Assembly: GCA_963700515.1 (NCBI GenBank)
Contig: CAVOXY010000005.1
Coordinates: 81,889-145,888 of the forward strand
Reading direction: 5' to 3'
DNA from: JAJRVM01 sp963700515
GTDB lineage: Bacteria > Planctomycetota > Planctomycetia > Pirellulales > Pirellulaceae
Length of the DNA: 64,000 nt
Shown: piece by piece, positions 1-8,386 of the stretch
Position numbering within the stretch: position 1 is the stretch's first letter
Layout of the letters: each line of letters opens with the position of its first letter
The notes under the pieces: model-generated
What the model was told of the DNA's origin: nothing
The model's database searches: none
What the model saw: the letters and a program-made list of their open reading frames with translations, nothing else
Made by a program: the position numbers and the translations under genes

Positions 1-263
1 CCGACAGTCGAGAAAACTGCAGGTTGATTCTCGGCGAACCTCGGCTTTTTTTGCCTGCCGCAGCGGGACCTTGGAAACGAGTGTGTGACCTGCGCACCTC
101 AGGCGGGAACTTCCAGTCCGGCGATGTATTTTACCTGTGACGGAAGGCGCCCATTCCCCCCTCTTTTCCCCTTTCATGCCGTCGATATTCCGGTTTTGTG
201 GCTCTAACGCGATCAGAGCGCCGCCCGGCAGACATTGCCGGCTGTCGATTCAGGTCACCAAGA

Positions 264-1280
264 TCAGGTCTTATTCCTCCTTGTCCGCCGTGTGAAACCG
301 CCAGCGGTCGTCTTGCTGCAGCACGCCTCGCGCACGGCGCCTTGCAGCCACTGGCGAGCGTTGTCGTCCGCACGTAAATAGGTGTCCCAGAAGGCGGTGG
401 ACAGCGCGAGAATCACGCGGTGATGGTTCGGGTTGCGACGCTGTTTGTCTCCTGGCAATCCGCGGTCGGAGAAGGCGGAGTGTTCCGCGTCATTCAGCAC
501 GATTTCGTACTTTTCGATCGACCCCGGCAGACTGGGATAGACCTTCAATCGGGAGGCCACGTCTGCGTTTCCGATGGCCGATACATCCTTCGTGCCGGTC
601 ATCAGCATCCAGGGTATTCGGATCGAGCCAAATGCAGTTGCGGTATCGCCGCGTTGCGGACTACTGGGACTCAGCGCGATGGCCGCCTCGATCCGTTTGT
701 CCGTAAATCGCTGTCCCGCGATCCCGAACGTCTGGCCACTGACCGCCTGGGTAGTAACGGCGCCGAAGGAATGGCCACACATACCGAGATGCTGCAAGTC
801 GAGCCGCCTGGAAAACGGATGTCCATTTTCCCGGTTCCAGGTTCCCAGCTGGTCGATGACCGCCGGAACATCGTGGACGCGGAGCAGAAAGTTCGGTCCC
901 GAGGCCGCTTGATTCATCGCGGCCATACGTGTGGTCAGCGGCTGGTGCTTCCACACGGAGTCGTCGCTCCCCGGGTGCTGCAGGAACACGGCCACGTAGC
1001 CGCGTTTCGCCCAGTGTTGGCCCAAGTAGGCGCAGCCCTGGCGCGTCCCGCCCAGCCCGTGGCTGAACAACACCACCGGCGCCGGATCGCTCTCCGCGGG
1101 CCAATACACGCGTAGCGGGATGTCCCTTTTTCGCGATTCGTCTCGCACCGTGACATCGGAAGTGCGGACCTGTATTCCCGGAGGAATCGCCAGCGGGTCG
1201 TATTGGCTATCAGCGGCTTCGACACCAGTCGAAATGCACAGCATCAGCAGGCTCAACGTCGCAGCAGGGTCAAGTCTCAT
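264..1280 (-). CDS. Secreted alpha/beta hydrolase (PAF-acetylhydrolase / dienelactone-hydrolase-like)
   Basis: This is a predicted exported serine esterase or lipase-like hydrolase of 338 residues. The chosen ATG at 1280 is followed by a short hydrophobic signal peptide ending near GVEAADS. A GGAG lies about 12 bases upstream, and longer in-frame starts would add a non-signal extension. The nucleophile elbow GHSFGA places Ser at about residue 171. A GTKD Asp near 232 and the His in DAEHS near 267 fit a catalytic triad. An oxyanion-type HGLGG lies near residue 74. It stands alone, divergent from the oxidoreductase gene at 1458. The substrate cannot be told; the family includes lipases, esterases and polyester hydrolases. 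Confidence 0.8.
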   Translation of the reverse strand: MRLDPAATLSLLMLCISTGVEAADSQYDPLAIPPGIQVRTSDVTVRDESRKRDIPLRVYWPAESDPAPVVLFSHGLGGTRQGCAYLGQHWAKRGYVAVFLQHPGSDDSVWKHQPLTTRMAAMNQAASGPNFLLRVHDVPAVIDQLGTWNRENGHPFSRRLDLQHLGMCGHSFGAVTTQAVSGQTFGIAGQRFTDKRIEAAIALSPSSPQRGDTATAFGSIRIPWMLMTGTKDVSAIGNADVASRLKVYPSLPGSIEKYEIVLNDAEHSAFSDRGLPGDKQRRNPNHHRVILALSTAFWDTYLRADDNARQWLQGAVREACCSKTTAGGFTRRTRRNKT

Positions 1281-1457
1281 TCGTGTTCTTAACTCCAAAC
1301 AGGGTACCAGCAGGGATGCATCCCGTGGAATCACACTCCCGGGATTCCATTCCTACTGAAGATCTCGCCAACAGACCATAGTATAATGCACCCGACGGTT
1401 CGGCAGTGGCGTCAGCAGTCGGACTGGCGTTAGGTAACACTTGTGAGGAGAGGGCCC

Positions 1458-2769
1458 GTGTCTCAACCGCGATGGACTCGACGTAACTTCCTGGCCGCCG
1501 GCGCGTCCGCGGCGCTGGCGGTTCCTACCTTGATTTCGGCGAAGGCTTTGGGATCTCCCAGCCAACCGGGAGCCAGTGACCGGCTCCGAGTGGGATTGAT
1601 CGGGCCGGGATATCGAGCGCGTGACCTGCTGAACGAAAGCCCTGCGGAGCTCGATTTTGTCGCCCTGGCCGATTGCGATCTGCGTCAGATGGAGGCGTTT
1701 AGCAAGTGGGCGGCAGAAGCTTTGCCCGGCAGGCTGGCCCCGACCTGCCAACGCTACCAGGACTATCATGAAATGTTTGACAAGGAGAAGCTCGATGCCG
1801 TGGTAATCGCCACCACCACGCACGCTCGAGCGCTGAACTTGTCTCCACGCCATGCAGGCCGGACTGGACGTGTACGCCGAGAAACCATTGACTTTGACCA
1901 TTGAGGAGGGTCAGTATCTAATTCGTGCCGAAAAGCGCTACGGCAGTGTCTTTCAGACCGGCACGCAGCAACGATCGATTCCGATCAATAATTTCGGCAG
2001 TGATCTGGTGAAGAACGGCGCGATTGGTCGAGTTCATACGGTACTCTGTCCCAACTTCATCGGGCCCGAGGTGCGGACCGGGGAGCTTCCATCGGAGGCG
2101 ACGCCAGCCGAAATGAACTGGGATATGTGGTGTCATCAGACGGAGTTGGTCGCGTACAGCCCCAGCTTGCACCCCGGACTGGGTTTGTGGGGACGCTGGC
2201 GCGATTACGACGGCGGCGGTTTGGGCTGGGGCGTGACCGGTTGGGGGGCACATGCCTTCGATCAAGTCCAGCGCGCATTGGGGACCGACCACACGGATCC
2301 CGAGGAAGTCTGGCCGGAAGGAGAAGGCGCGAATTGTCCCGTGACGCTCCGCTATCCCAGCGGTACACTGCTGAAACTCTCCTTGCCACAGGGGACCGGC
2401 CCGGGACTGGGGGCTATTTTTGTCGGCGACAAGGGGAAGATCGAGATCAATCGAAACCGTTTGGCGAGCAATCCGCCGGAGCTGATCAAAAACGCGCCGG
2501 AGCCGGACGATCGCTCGGAAGTGGCCAGCGTCGCGCAACGACACCTCCAGAATTGGGTCGACTGTATCCGGACGCGCGAGAAGCCGGTTGCACATGCCGA
2601 GATCGGACACCGTAGCCAGGTGATCTGTCACTTGATCAATATCTGTCGGGAACTGAACCGGCGTCTGAAGTGGGATCCTGTGAAGGAAGAATTCGCCGGG
2701 GACGACGAAGCGAACGCTTTGCGCACGAGAGCGCGGCGCAAAGGGTACGAATTGCCCGATATCGCCTGA
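1458..2769 (+). CDS. Tat-exported Gfo/Idh/MocA oxidoreductase, frame broken once
   Basis: This is an NAD(P)-dependent oxidoreductase of the Gfo/Idh/MocA family, the type planctomycetes export to act on sugars or sugar-like compounds. I chose GTG at 1458, just after AGGAGAGGG, because it gives a clean Tat signal (TRRNFLAAG). The Rossmann motif GLIGPGYRA follows at about residue 50. The reading frame breaks near 1836-1842: the upstream frame loses homology after THARAL and the next frame resumes with CLHAMQAG and the family signature AEKP. Removing one base gives an intact 436-residue protein, so a sequence error is more likely than decay. The C-terminal alpha/beta domain runs to the TGA at 2769 and ends in the usual linker after the conserved WDPVKEEF. 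Confidence 0.82.
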
Positions 2770-2807
2770 GGTCGAATCGTGCATGCTCATTGGCTATCTG
2801 GGAATTC

Positions 2808-2838
2808 GGCTTGGGAGGACGAGGCTCCTGCCGAGGCG
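2808..2838. repeat. Planctomycete-type intergenic repeat fragment upstream of sulfatase
   Basis: This GC-rich stretch between two genes contains a short imperfect palindrome around GGCTCCTGCC. The leading 12 bases (GGCTTGGGAGGA) recur at 34184-34195, just upstream of corA. From memory, similar elements are frequent between genes in planctomycete genomes, but I could not check this here. It is probably not translated, because the sulfatase start is downstream at 2926. Confidence 0.35.
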
Positions 2839-2925
2839 GAACCGTCGTCCCGAAAACTGGACACCGTCAGTTCATTGTCAATTGTTCACAATTCATCCGT
2901 TTTGGCAGCGGCAAGGAGCGGACTC

Positions 2926-4392
2926 GTGAACCGCAACGTTATGTACTTCGCATGGGGAATATCCCTATTTCTGGGCTACTGGTCCTCAGCGGCTGCCCAG
3001 AACCACGACCGTCTTAACGTCTTATTCATCGCGGTCGACGACTTGCGCACCGAGCTGGGATGTTACGGCGTGGAGGCAATCCTGTCGCCCAACATCGATC
3101 GCCTGGCGGCGCGCGGCACGCTATTCGATCGAGCCTATTGTCAGCAGGCGGTCTGTTCGCCGTCGCGTACGAGCCTGCTCACCGGCTGCCGCCCGGATAC
3201 GACGAAGGTGTACGATTTGCAGACTCATTTTCGCACGACTCTGCCCGAAGTGGTCACGTTACCGCAGCATTTCAAGAACCAGGGTTATACGACGCGCAGC
3301 CTGGGCAAGATCTTTCACGGCGGGTTGGACGACCAGGAGTCATGGTCCGAGCCGCCGCCACGGGTGGGGCGACCGATGTATGCTCTGCCGGAGAACAAGG
3401 AACTGGTGGCGAAGAAAGCTGCGGCCGCTGCCAATAAGAAGTTCGCGACGCCCAGTGCCGCATACAACGCTCGGACTGGACCGGCCTACGAATGTGTCGA
3501 CGTGCCCGATAACACGTATTCAGATGGAGTGATTGCGGAGCGGGCGGTAACGATTCTACGAGAACTCAAAGATCAGCCGTTCTTTCTGGCTGTCGGGTTT
3601 CTAAAGCCTCATCTCCCCTTCATTGCTCCGAAAAAATACTGGGACTTGTATCGTCGCGACGAGATCCCACCGGCGCAGAATCCGTTTCCTCCGCGGGACG
3701 CTCCGAAGACCGCGTTGTCCAACTGGGGCGAACTGCGTGCCTACAGCGATATTCCGAGCATGGGACCGCTCAGCGAGGAGCAGGCACGCACGCTCAAACA
3801 TGGGTACTACGCTTGTGTCAGCTACACCGATGCGCAGATCGGCCGGGTCTTGGACGAACTCGAGCGACTGCAGTTGAGCGATCGCACAATCGTCATCCTG
3901 TGGGGGGACCATGGCTGGAAGTTAGGCGAGCATGCCATGTGGTGCAAACACACCAACTTCGAAAACGATACTTGGGCTCCACTGATTTGCACCTCACCCT
4001 TTCAGAAGGCCGCCGGAGAGCATACACGCGCGTTGGTCGAGTTCGTCGACATTTATCCAACACTCTGTGACCTGGCCGCTCTGCCGCGGCCCGATCACCT
4101 GGAAGGGTCCAGTTTTGCGCCGTTGCTCGATGCGCCCGATCAACCTTGGAAAAGAGCCGTGTTCAGTCAATATCCGCGGGGGCGCGATGTCATGGGCTAT
4201 TCGATGCGCACCGATCATTATCGCCTCACACGCTGGCTCAAGCCCAGCGGCGACGAAGTGGTGCGCGAGCTGTACGACCACGAACACGATCCGCAGGAAA
4301 ACGTCAACGTGGCCGAGCGAACCGAAAACAAAGATCTGATCGCGGAGCTTACACGCCAGATGCAGGCCGGTTGGCAAGCCGAGCGGCGCTGA
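2926..4392 (+). CDS. Secreted formylglycine-dependent sulfatase (iduronate-2-sulfatase-like)
   Basis: This is a type I arylsulfatase-family enzyme that removes sulfate esters, probably from sulfated polysaccharide. The GTG at 2926 has AAGGAG seven bases upstream and begins a signal peptide (VNRNVMYFAWG to SSAAAQ). The ATG at 2941 is the alternative. The mature protein starts with the metal-binding pair Asp-Asp in FIAVDDLR at about residue 38. The CSPSRTSLLTG motif near residue 77 supplies the Cys that is converted to formylglycine. The later WGDHGWKLGEH carries further metal and sulfate ligands. The length of 488 residues and the order of motifs resemble iduronate-2-sulfatases. A hairpin terminator follows at 4447. 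Confidence 0.9.
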   Translation: MNRNVMYFAWGISLFLGYWSSAAAQNHDRLNVLFIAVDDLRTELGCYGVEAILSPNIDRLAARGTLFDRAYCQQAVCSPSRTSLLTGCRPDTTKVYDLQTHFRTTLPEVVTLPQHFKNQGYTTRSLGKIFHGGLDDQESWSEPPPRVGRPMYALPENKELVAKKAAAAANKKFATPSAAYNARTGPAYECVDVPDNTYSDGVIAERAVTILRELKDQPFFLAVGFLKPHLPFIAPKKYWDLYRRDEIPPAQNPFPPRDAPKTALSNWGELRAYSDIPSMGPLSEEQARTLKHGYYACVSYTDAQIGRVLDELERLQLSDRTIVILWGDHGWKLGEHAMWCKHTNFENDTWAPLICTSPFQKAAGEHTRALVEFVDIYPTLCDLAALPRPDHLEGSSFAPLLDAPDQPWKRAVFSQYPRGRDVMGYSMRTDHYRLTRWLKPSGDEVVRELYDHEHDPQENVNVAERTENKDLIAELTRQMQAGWQAERR

Positions 4393-4446
4393 ATCGCTCC
4401 GTGCCCGGTGCCACCTTCCTAATCGTTCCGGTCGTCCAAGTCAGCA

Positions 4447-4476
4447 AGGCCAGACGCTCTGGGCCTTTTTTGGCTA
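4447..4476 (+). terminator. Rho-independent terminator after the sulfatase
   Basis: The stem GGCCAGA / TCTGGGCC closes over a three-base loop and is followed directly by a run of six T. It lies about 55 bases after the sulfatase stop. The rest of 4393-4720 shows no other convincing feature. Confidence 0.7.
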
Positions 4477-4720
4477 CGATTGCCGGCCGCGTTAGGAATT
4501 TACGAACTCAACCAATCGCAGTCACCTCGCATCTCGGCCAATGACATGCGAGGTGGCTAACGATGTTCCCTGCGGATTGGCCCGCTCCCCCTGGTCTCGC
4601 ACGAAACTCGCTTCACGTTACAATAGAACACGGCAAGTGCCATCCCTCATCGTTTCTGACTCGCCCACCGCAGCATCGACACCCGGTGCGAAAAGCCTCT
4701 CTTAGAAAAGGCTCGGCAAC

Positions 4721-5992
4721 ATGATCCCGCGACAATATTTCCGCTGTGTGCTGTCTTGTTTCATCGCGATTTCCACAATTACCGTGGCGGTGGGCCAACA
4801 GCAGGATGAGTCGAACGAGAAACGCGAGGCTCAACGCAAAGAGGAAACGCAGAAGCGAGCTGATTCACTGCGCGCCCTATGCGGGCAACTCGGTGTGGGA
4901 ACGGGTTGCGTGATCGCCGATATTGGAGCCGGCGACGGTCGTGACACCTGGACTTTCGCCGCCATTGTGGGAGAGTCCGGCAAGGTGTGTGCCGAGGAGA
5001 TTGAGGAGAAGAAGTGCAAGGGGCTTGAAGAGGAGGCAAACAAACGCAGCCTGCCACATGTTAAGGCCATCCTGGGTGCAGATAGTGATCCGAAACTGCC
5101 GGAGAGCAGTGTGGATATGGCTTTCATGCATTTTGTCTACCATCATTTCTCCAAACCGCATGAGATGTTGCAGGGCATTTGGAAGGGCTTGAGGCCAGGA
5201 GGGTACCTGGTGATCGTGGACCAGCGGCTCGGCACGCTCCAAGATTGGGTGCCGCAAGCAGACCGTGCCGCAAAACACCATTGGACAGCTGAAACGACTG
5301 TGGTCCGCGAAGCGCGCGAAGCGGGCTATTTGTTTTTCGAGATGGCGGAATCCTCCTGGTACACCAAGGACTCTTTCGTACTGGTGTTTCAGCGTCCGGG
5401 CTCGCTGGAAACGCCCGACCGCGACCCGGATACGCTATCCACTGTCCCGCTCGACACCGTCGAGCAATTGTTACCGCCACCGGAAAAATCGTATCAACGG
5501 GTCGCGTTTGTGGCGTTGGGCGAGGGTCGCAAACTGATCGCACCCTTGCTGGAGGCGGCACCCTGCACAGCTGTGGACATCGTGCTCGAGGAATGGGCGA
5601 CTCAGAAGGATGAGCGACCCGCCGTTCCGGCGGGCGTCGAACTGACCAGCGTATTGACCGACAAAGGGGACCCTGGCTTAGGATCTGAACAGATCGATGC
5701 CGTGTTCTTCCTGGACAGTTACCACCTGCTCTTTCACGGACCAACGCTGCTGGCCCAACTCAAGGAGCGACTGACGGACGAAGGCTGCATCTATGTGTTG
5801 GATCGAGCGGCGTCCAAGGAGATGGCACACCGCGAAGCGAGTCACCGCCGAATGATCCCATCGTCGCTGGTGAGGCAGGAGATGAGCGAAGCTGGTTTTA
5901 CGTTGGTTCGCGAATGTCCCCGACCCGCCGATGATCGCTTTCTGCTCGTGTTTGCCAAGACGGAGCGGAGTGGACTGGAAACAGAGAAATAA
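4721..5992 (+). CDS. Exported SAM-dependent methyltransferase-like protein with two lobes
   Basis: This 423-residue protein has an N-terminal signal peptide ending near VAVGQQQ, then a charged coiled segment (residues 27-50). A class I methyltransferase domain follows, with motif I ADIGAGDGRDT near residue 67. It continues through VDMAFMHFVYHHF to LRPGGYLVIVDQR near 170. The second half, from about residue 260, repeats the same fold in weakened form: VAFVALGEGRK, then DAVFFLDSYHLLFH, then GCIYVLDR. That half lacks a convincing SAM-binding glycine loop. Export of a methyltransferase is unusual, since SAM is cytoplasmic. Possible readings are an anchored cytoplasmic enzyme, a periplasmic protein that no longer binds SAM, or a misread start. 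No operon partner is obvious. Confidence 0.72.
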   Translation: MIPRQYFRCVLSCFIAISTITVAVGQQQDESNEKREAQRKEETQKRADSLRALCGQLGVGTGCVIADIGAGDGRDTWTFAAIVGESGKVCAEEIEEKKCKGLEEEANKRSLPHVKAILGADSDPKLPESSVDMAFMHFVYHHFSKPHEMLQGIWKGLRPGGYLVIVDQRLGTLQDWVPQADRAAKHHWTAETTVVREAREAGYLFFEMAESSWYTKDSFVLVFQRPGSLETPDRDPDTLSTVPLDTVEQLLPPPEKSYQRVAFVALGEGRKLIAPLLEAAPCTAVDIVLEEWATQKDERPAVPAGVELTSVLTDKGDPGLGSEQIDAVFFLDSYHLLFHGPTLLAQLKERLTDEGCIYVLDRAASKEMAHREASHRRMIPSSLVRQEMSEAGFTLVRECPRPADDRFLLVFAKTERSGLETEK

Positions 5993-6928
5993 CGTTCCAG
6001 ATGCTCGCACGGCGGGCGCATGTTCCGAATGCGATGCACCCAATGCGAATATTTGGAATTCGTATCGCTTGCGGCAACCGCAGCTCAACGGCGCCGACGG
6101 AAGAAGGTGAATTCTCCGACTTTCCCGCCTACAACTGGTGGAACAACCTTGTGCGTATCAAGACTGTGCAACGAGAGAGTCGCACCATCACATTGGATGG
6201 CGAGTGCTGATATCCGATCCGACCCACCAACTGCTACTATGTCCACGGGTTGCTTGAGGAGTTGGATGCATCCGGCGAATAGTATCTGGACCAACAGAGT
6301 GGCACACGGGTGTTGCCGTGAAGCTCAAGCCGCGTCGGTGTCGTGTGCCAATGAGTCGACAATTCGCGCCGTAGCGCCGCCAGCCGCTTCTCGATCGGAA
6401 ACGGCTCCACATGCACCGGAAGCAGCAGTGCGGGTGATCGAGATTGCGCAGCGGGCGGACCTCCCACCGACGAGTGGTACGGCGCCGGACTTCAGCAACT
6501 CCGATCTGGCCGAAGGGGAGGTATCTGCACGGGTATCTGCACGGGTATCTGACGGGTATCTGCACGGCTGCCGCATGTCGGGCATTGTGCTGCTGCGGCA
6601 TGTTCTGGGGAACTGGATGGCGTGGTGGCAATTCGTGAGGATCCGGCATGACGGTGCATTTCTTCGTGTCCGTGACCTCGCTACAATAAGAGGACGCGAG
6701 TTGCCGTCCGCGATCCTTGAGCAACGCACGTCGGCTGCGTGCCGTGCCTCTGCGAGAGGATACGTGATCCTCGGCTGAACCGGGCAGCGATCGGGACCAA
6801 CGTCTCTCGGCGGCCCTGCGGGCGTTTCACGGATTTAACGGCTGGCCGGAATTCCCACCCCTATGGTCCCACTCATTTCTTTCTTTTTGTACGAAGAGCG
6901 ATAGCGCCAACCCAACAGGAGACCCAAT
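5993..6928. other. Intergenic region without a convincing gene
   Basis: Open frames exist on both strands here, but none has a ribosome site, family motif or coding-like composition. The one notable structure is the short tandem repeat at 6521-6567. The last 20 bases carry the ribosome site for the oxidoreductase at 6929. Confidence 0.5.
6521..6567. repeat. 12-base tandem repeat, four units
   Basis: The unit GTATCTGCACGG occurs four times in a row. The third copy lacks one base (GTATCTGACGG), so the array is not kept in a single reading frame, which argues against coding use. Confidence 0.75.
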
Positions 6929-8230
6929 ATGTCGGAAAAGCAAAGCAATTACTCTCGACGAAGATTTTTGAAAACGGCGATTCAAGCCAGCACGCTGTTG
7001 GCCATCCCGCAAGTGATTCCCGGGTCGGCACTGGGGCTCAGCAGTACGGTAGCGCCGAGTGAGCGTATTGCTCTGGGTGGGATCGGGATCGGCGGGCGGG
7101 GCACATACGACCTCGGGTGTTTTCTGGGAGAATCGGACGTCCAGTTTATTGCGGTGTGCGATGTGAAAGAGGCTCGCCGCAAGGCCATCAAGAACATGGT
7201 GGACTTGAAATACGACAACCAGGACTGCGGCACGCATCGCGACTTTCGCGAGTTGTTGGCGCGCGACGACATTGATGCGGTGTTGATTGCCACGGGGCCG
7301 AATTGGCATTGCACAGCCGCGACTTACGCGGCCCGGGCGGGCAAGGACATGTACTGCGAGAAGCCTTGCACGAAAAACATTTCGCAGAGTCTGAAATTGG
7401 CTGAGACGATGCGGCGAACCGCGCGTGTGTTTCAGGCGGGGACGCAACGGCGTAATCTGCCCCATTTTGCGTTTGCCTGCGAACTGGCGCGGACCGGTAA
7501 ATTGGGTAAACTTCGCCGCGTTTATGCGCACCCGGCGGGAATGACGACGATCAGCAGTGGTTGGCTTCCCCCCGAGCCGGAACCGCCGAAGGAAGAAGTC
7601 GACTGGGATATGTACTTAGGTCCGGCGGCCTGGCGTCCGTTCAATCGAGCATTGCTGGATGGCTTCAACTTTGAAAAGGGAGGAGGCTTCGTCGGCGCCT
7701 TTGGCGGCGGTGGTGTCCTGGAATGGGGCTCGCACTGCGTCGATTTGTGCCAGTGGGCTGCCAATGCCGATTCCACGGCACCCGTGGAGTACAATCCGCC
7801 GGTCAACGGCGAGCAAATTTGCCGCTATGCAGACGGTGTGGAACTGGTGCTCCGCAATGAAGGGTGGTTGCCGTTGGGTTCCTGCCCTGTCCGGTTCGAA
7901 GGGGATGAGGGCTGGATTGAAGCGGGGGACAGCGGCAAATATGTCCTCAGTTCACCCGCCCTGTTGGCAGGTAGAAAAGTGGCTGAAATCGGTGGCTATC
8001 CCGCCACGTTCCACGTGCGTGACTTCCTGGACAACGTCAAGACACGTGGCCAGACGAAATGTAACGCGGACGTCGCCTGTTATGCACATATCGCCTGCCA
8101 TGCGGCGAATATCTGCCTCTTCCTGAATCGCAAGCTTCAATACGATCCGGTAAAGAACGAATTTATTGGCGACGAGCAAGCGAACCGACTGCGGTCCGAA
8201 GCGCTGCGCGAGCCGTGGAGGATCTCATAA
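6929..8230 (+). CDS. Tat-exported Gfo/Idh/MocA oxidoreductase
   Basis: This is an NAD(P)-dependent sugar-type oxidoreductase of 433 residues, intact. The ATG at 6929 follows AGGAG by six bases. The Tat motif SRRRFLKTA is at residues 9-17, the nucleotide-binding GGIGIGGRG near 51 and the family signature CEKP near 147. A glycine-rich loop (GGGFVGAFGGGG) with the HCVD segment near 270 forms the catalytic side of the second domain. It sits upstream of a HEAT-repeat protein in the same direction with a 156-base gap. This pairing recurs in planctomycete genomes as far as I recall. The substrate is unknown. Confidence 0.87.
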   Translation: MSEKQSNYSRRRFLKTAIQASTLLAIPQVIPGSALGLSSTVAPSERIALGGIGIGGRGTYDLGCFLGESDVQFIAVCDVKEARRKAIKNMVDLKYDNQDCGTHRDFRELLARDDIDAVLIATGPNWHCTAATYAARAGKDMYCEKPCTKNISQSLKLAETMRRTARVFQAGTQRRNLPHFAFACELARTGKLGKLRRVYAHPAGMTTISSGWLPPEPEPPKEEVDWDMYLGPAAWRPFNRALLDGFNFEKGGGFVGAFGGGGVLEWGSHCVDLCQWAANADSTAPVEYNPPVNGEQICRYADGVELVLRNEGWLPLGSCPVRFEGDEGWIEAGDSGKYVLSSPALLAGRKVAEIGGYPATFHVRDFLDNVKTRGQTKCNADVACYAHIACHAANICLFLNRKLQYDPVKNEFIGDEQANRLRSEALREPWRIS

Positions 8231-8386
8231 AGTCGGGACTGGGCCACCGCACGTGGTCGCGCTGGGACAGGCTGCTTGCCGTTGTTGGCAGCAGTCCTGT
8301 TCATAGCGAAAAAATTTGGCCCCGCTCTCCGATTCATACTTGTCAAGTCGGTTGTTCGGATTTCATGATTACAAGGATCTTCAAAA

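Noticed and set aside
6020..6778. Open frame of 252 codons in the gap before the second oxidoreductase
   Set aside because: Composition is irregular, it contains the 12-base tandem repeat out of register, and there is no ribosome site or motif.
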